Positions 4,701 to 5,485 of a DNA stretch of 5,485 bases are shown here, one piece after another. The notes beneath the pieces are model-generated. The model had not been told where the DNA came from. It ran no database searches and was given only the letters and a program-made list of their open reading frames with translations. The DNA lies in NCBI GenBank assembly GCA_024239055.1, contig JANBVJ010000021.1, positions 1 to 5,485 on the forward strand, given 5' to 3'. This DNA is from Patescibacteria group bacterium. GTDB lineage: Bacteria > Patescibacteria > Paceibacteria > Paceibacterales > UBA10102. Within the stretch, counting starts at the first letter, position 1. Each line of letters starts with the position of its first letter. The position numbers and the translations under genes were made by a program.

Positions 4701-5485
4701 ATTAGTTAATGTAATTGATAAAACATTCGAAATAGATTCAATTCTCAAAAAATCAGATATAGATAAAACTTTTACATCAGATTCTATAATTGTTAACAGG
4801 ATCACGAAAGATTTTACTCTTGATTCCATATTAAAAAAATCAGATAATGATAAGAACTTTACTGTTGATGCGATTCTTGAAGGAACTGCAACAAAAACTT
4901 TCACTGTTGATGCCCTGCTTCAAAAGGAACAAACAAAGGATTTTACTATAGATGCTTTCTTAAGAAAGATTCAAGAAAAAGTATTTACAATCGATGCGTT
5001 TCTAAGAAGAGAAGGGGATAAAACTTTCACCATTGATTCTATCCTGAGAAAAGTACAAGAAAAAACTTTTACTGTGGATGCAATATTAAAAGCAACTCAA
5101 GATAAGAGTTTTACTATAGATTCTATCTTAAAAAAGTCCGATAATGATAAGACATTTACAGTAGATTCTTTAATAGAACAGCAAGATATAGATAAGACTT
5201 TCACCAGCGACGCTATTTTAGTTTCAACTAGTGACAAAACATTCACTATTGATTCAATCTTAAAAGCAACTCTTGACAAAACTCTAACTGTTGACGCCAT
5301 ATTGAAAAAGAGTGATATTGACAAGACATTCGCAACAGACGCTTTCTTACAGAATCAAGACATTGACAAGACTTTCACAACCGATGCCCTTATTGAACAG
5401 CAAGACAATGATAAGACTCTTACTATTGATGCGATACTTAAAGCAACCACAGATAAAAACTTCACAGTGGATGCTATTCTAAAGC
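1705..5485 (+). CDS. Giant modular fibre/adhesin-like protein: beta-propeller head, beta-sandwich, 14/15-residue repeat shaft (partial, 3' end missing)
   Basis: The frame opens at ATG 1705 and runs without a stop to the window edge: 1260 complete codons plus one base, so the full protein is longer. There is no signal peptide or membrane segment, as expected for an intracellularly assembled virion protein. Part 1 (residues about 16-312) has six beta-propeller-like blades and one degenerate Asp-box-like motif, SSNGTSW (45-51). Part 2 (about 340-498) is a Trp/Gly-rich, probably beta-sandwich domain. A linker (about 499-530) follows. Part 3 (531 to end) is an uninterrupted array of 50 full copies and one partial copy of a repeat with core K-x-F-T-x-D-[AS]-[IFL]-[LI]. 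The best reading is a long virion fibre or surface adhesin with a binding or attachment head and an extended shaft. No catalytic site or known receptor-binding tip is visible, and the true C-terminus lies outside. An alternative is a cell-surface repeat protein, but the missing secretion signal argues against it. Confidence 0.88.
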   Translation, partial: MANAVTTANTNIISLSGRSIVRTSSGTLYAVITDTTDGGIEVWKSSNGTSWTEQDTGNNPQVSTYTAASCAIDSGNIIHIGYYNLDGKNSEVRYVTFVTSTDTFAGDVSVFNIGSASPTNAHTSIAVDKADIPHLVWNDVNTNMGTAYQSIYYTNRVGGSWKTQIELAGVTDEHDASEPDIMIDELDLPEIAALVIRAPSFPTNHSLTAWQGKTNDADVFFVKVIENTGLNVNVQPSIAQDADGNTYIAEINSSDDLRTIKHPAANGWSTWDAAVNLDSTNNLTKPSLSIVDNDRFVFAEDIGDNDIYYYKNTDSRVSLETGTYNNVKAKWSNLHNNDSAGTTSRNFVGPYYFDASDAGPTDSGGVWTDDANAFDGSTSTFARYTGSISSNRLEGTGTTAPASGVTIGGVLARINTNASSTSATISGQVKHNGTSLGICLRDASAVFETGQKWGPYIRLSEPAGGWTWAKIQELEIEFFVDTANNNDVYRGEVLIIENKSLAEIDYLFTDETASPDILWNKLDLGGVSEVDKTFTVDAFIQEVDNDKTFTTDAFLQTTQDKTFTADSILKATLDKDFTTNAILKKSDIDKTFTVDSLIQQTDNDKTFTADAIITLVGENTFTVDAILKATLNKNFTANAILKKLDNDKNFTVDAILRKVQDKAFTIDSFLQKQDNDKTFTTDAFLRKAQEKEFTINSILKKSDNELTFTADSIIVNRFTKNFTTDAFLKQIDQDKTITVDAFLRKEGEKTFTTDAILVATNDKTFTTDAFLRAVQEKTFTTNAILKQSDIDRTLTADSILVNVRTKDFTLDSILKKSDNDKTFTIDARLVNEIDKSFTIDAFLRAVQEKEFTADSILKKSDNDKTFTLDAILEGAATKIFTVDAFLQKQDNDKTLTADSILRKVQNKDFTLDSILVNVNTKDFTLDAFLRKVQEKTLTTDSILKKNDNDKTFTLDSLLRKVQEKEFTADTFLRDIQEKTFTTDAILRAVKTKDFTTDAILVNVIDKTFEIDSILKKSDIDKTFTSDSIIVNRITKDFTLDSILKKSDNDKNFTVDAILEGTATKTFTVDALLQKEQTKDFTIDAFLRKIQEKVFTIDAFLRREGDKTFTIDSILRKVQEKTFTVDAILKATQDKSFTIDSILKKSDNDKTFTVDSLIEQQDIDKTFTSDAILVSTSDKTFTIDSILKATLDKTLTVDAILKKSDIDKTFATDAFLQNQDIDKTFTTDALIEQQDNDKTLTIDAILKATTDKNFTVDAILK
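1750..2640 (+). other. Domain: six-bladed beta-propeller-like region of the giant protein (residues about 16-312)
   Basis: Six segments with a similar strand pattern recur every 50-57 residues. Their first strands are near residues 19 (RSIVRTSSGTLYAVIT), 70 (ASCAIDSGNIIHIGYY), 124 (TSIAVDKADIPHLVW), 181 (PDIMIDELDLPEIAALV), 237 (PSIAQDADGNTYIAE) and 287 (PSLSIVDNDRFVFAED). The shared pattern is P/S-x-[IL]-[AS]-x-D followed by a turn and a second hydrophobic strand, as in sialidase/BNR-type propellers. Blade 1 continues into EVWKSSNGTSWTEQ, a degenerate Asp-box-like hairpin. The arginine triad and FRIP motif of sialidases are not evident, so a binding or structural role is more likely than hydrolysis. 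Confidence 0.6.
2722..3198 (+). other. Domain: putative beta-sandwich/carbohydrate-binding-like region (residues about 340-498)
   Basis: After the propeller comes a stretch of different character: GVWTDDANAFDGSTSTFARY (365-384), then VTIGGVLARINTNA (405-418), TISGQVKHNG (424-433), WGPYIRLSEPAGGWTWAK (453-470), IQELEIEFFVDT (471-482) and a closing strand GEVLIIE (491-497). The 'W-x-x-x-x-x-A-F-D-G-x-x-x-T' opening followed by alternating strands resembles jelly-roll domains of discoidin or carbohydrate-binding type found in fibre proteins. The assignment rests on strand pattern and context only. Confidence 0.4.
4006..4035 (+). repeat. 30-nt exact DNA repeat, copy 1 (other copy at 4222-4251)
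   Basis: This segment encodes the DAFLRAVQEK joint of units 17/18 and is identical over 30 nt to 4222-4251 (units 22/23), five units or 216 nt downstream. Most other units with the same peptide use different codons, so this pair points to a recent duplication or gene conversion. Confidence 0.85.
4222..4251 (+). repeat. 30-nt exact DNA repeat, copy 2 (other copy at 4006-4035)
   Basis: This copy is identical to 4006-4035. The identity breaks down on both sides (ACATT versus GAATT after the repeat), so the exchanged tract is shorter than one full 42-nt unit. Confidence 0.85.
4309..4355 (+). repeat. 47-nt near-identical DNA repeat, copy 1 (other copy at 4867-4913)
   Basis: It matches 4867-4913 at 43 of 47 positions. 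It encodes the rare ending ILEGAATK joined to FTVDA (units 24/25). The copies are 13 units apart (558 nt). The flanking units also correspond in type: a KKSDN unit before, a QK-type unit after. Confidence 0.82.
4867..4913 (+). repeat. 47-nt near-identical DNA repeat, copy 2 (other copy at 4309-4355)
   Basis: It encodes ILEGTATK joined to FTVDA (units 37/38). It differs from copy 1 at four bases, two of them synonymous third positions (GAG/GAA and GTG/GTT) and two that change residues (Ala/Thr and Ile/Thr). Confidence 0.82.

Larger units (their letters stand above)
3295..5485 (+). repeat. In-frame protein repeat array: 50 complete 14/15-residue units plus a partial 51st
   Basis: From Asp531 to the edge, the 730 residues divide exactly into 31 units of 14 residues, 19 units of 15 and a final 11-residue fragment, with no unassigned residue. 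By hand count over 51 units, position 2 is Lys in 48, position 4 is Phe in 45 (otherwise Leu/Ile), position 5 is Thr in 49, position 7 is Asp in 47 (Asn in 4), position 8 is Ala or Ser in 50, and position 10 is Leu or Ile in all 51. Positions 11-14 vary among a small set of endings: KKSDN, RKVQ, KATL, VNV, QKQDN, EGA/TA, REG. Hydrophobics at 4, 6, 8 and 10 alternate as in a beta-strand, followed by a polar turn. At DNA level the period is 42 or 45 nt but codons vary widely. The likely role is an extended shaft, possibly a trimeric beta-structure (inference). Confidence 0.93.

Noticed and set aside
3219..5324. Long open frames on the - strand across the repeat array, up to 220 codons (4242-4904)
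   Set aside because: They all lie in one frame and mirror the forward repeat. That frame stays open because the forward repeat lacks Tyr and His, so reverse stops rarely arise; they appear mostly where Gln follows a codon ending in T. The predicted peptides are Ser/Val/Lys repeats with no independent start signal.
3295..5485. CRISPR array or non-coding tandem repeat
   Set aside because: The 42/45-nt period superficially resembles an array, but the repeats are not conserved in DNA, there are no unique spacers, and the period stays in frame with a conserved peptide.
3295..5485. RTX-type calcium-binding repeats
   Set aside because: The units are 14/15 residues and lack the GGxGxDxxx nonapeptide. 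Only the D-x-D joints recall acidic metal sites.
1705..5485. Diversity-generating retroelement target
   Set aside because: There is no reverse transcriptase, template repeat or adenine-biased variable C-terminal copy in the window. The unit variation fits duplication and drift instead.

Overview
The window is an AT-rich, gene-dense stretch with every supportable gene on the + strand. It reads like the structural (tail/fibre) module of a tailed virus or provirus. The reasons are small beta-rich hypothetical proteins, a methyltransferase embedded among them, and a very large modular protein whose repeat-built shaft is still open at the right edge. The host cannot be named. Some signals lean archaeal: two genes lack a Shine-Dalgarno (SD) sequence and have TATA-like boxes about 22-26 nt upstream of their ATG, while the tightly packed downstream genes carry AAGGAGG and GGTGA SD sequences. 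A mixed leaderless/SD layout like this is common in archaea but also occurs in some bacteria, and AT-rich DNA gives TATA-like strings by chance.

Layout, left to right: (1) the C-terminal tail of an upstream protein (1-134), with a short heptad-like helix and a Lys-rich end; (2) a 189-residue Thr/Asp/Gly-rich putative virion protein (142-711); (3) a 31-nt T-rich gap that may hold a terminator and/or promoter; (4) a 129-residue charged hypothetical protein (743-1132); (5) a class I SAM-dependent methyltransferase (1113-1703), overlapping gene 4 by 20 nt and preceded by a strong SD; (6) a giant partial gene from 1705 to the window end (1260 complete codons, no stop).

The giant protein has three parts. 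Residues about 16-312 contain six evenly spaced beta-propeller-like blades. Residues about 340-498 look like a separate beta-sandwich domain. From residue 531 to the edge there are 50 complete copies and a partial 51st copy of a 14- or 15-residue repeat with core K-x-F-T-x-D-[AS]-[IFL]-[LI]. The units tile this 730-residue region with no gap. The repeat is much better conserved as protein than as DNA, yet a few distant units are nearly identical in DNA, which suggests an old array still being shuffled.

A plausible joint reading (inference) is that genes 4-6 form one transcription unit. The giant protein would be a long virion fibre or adhesin with an N-terminal binding/assembly head and a length-variable shaft. 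The methyltransferase, stop-to-start one base from it, may modify the fibre or a glycan. The repeat array is the most unusual element in the window.
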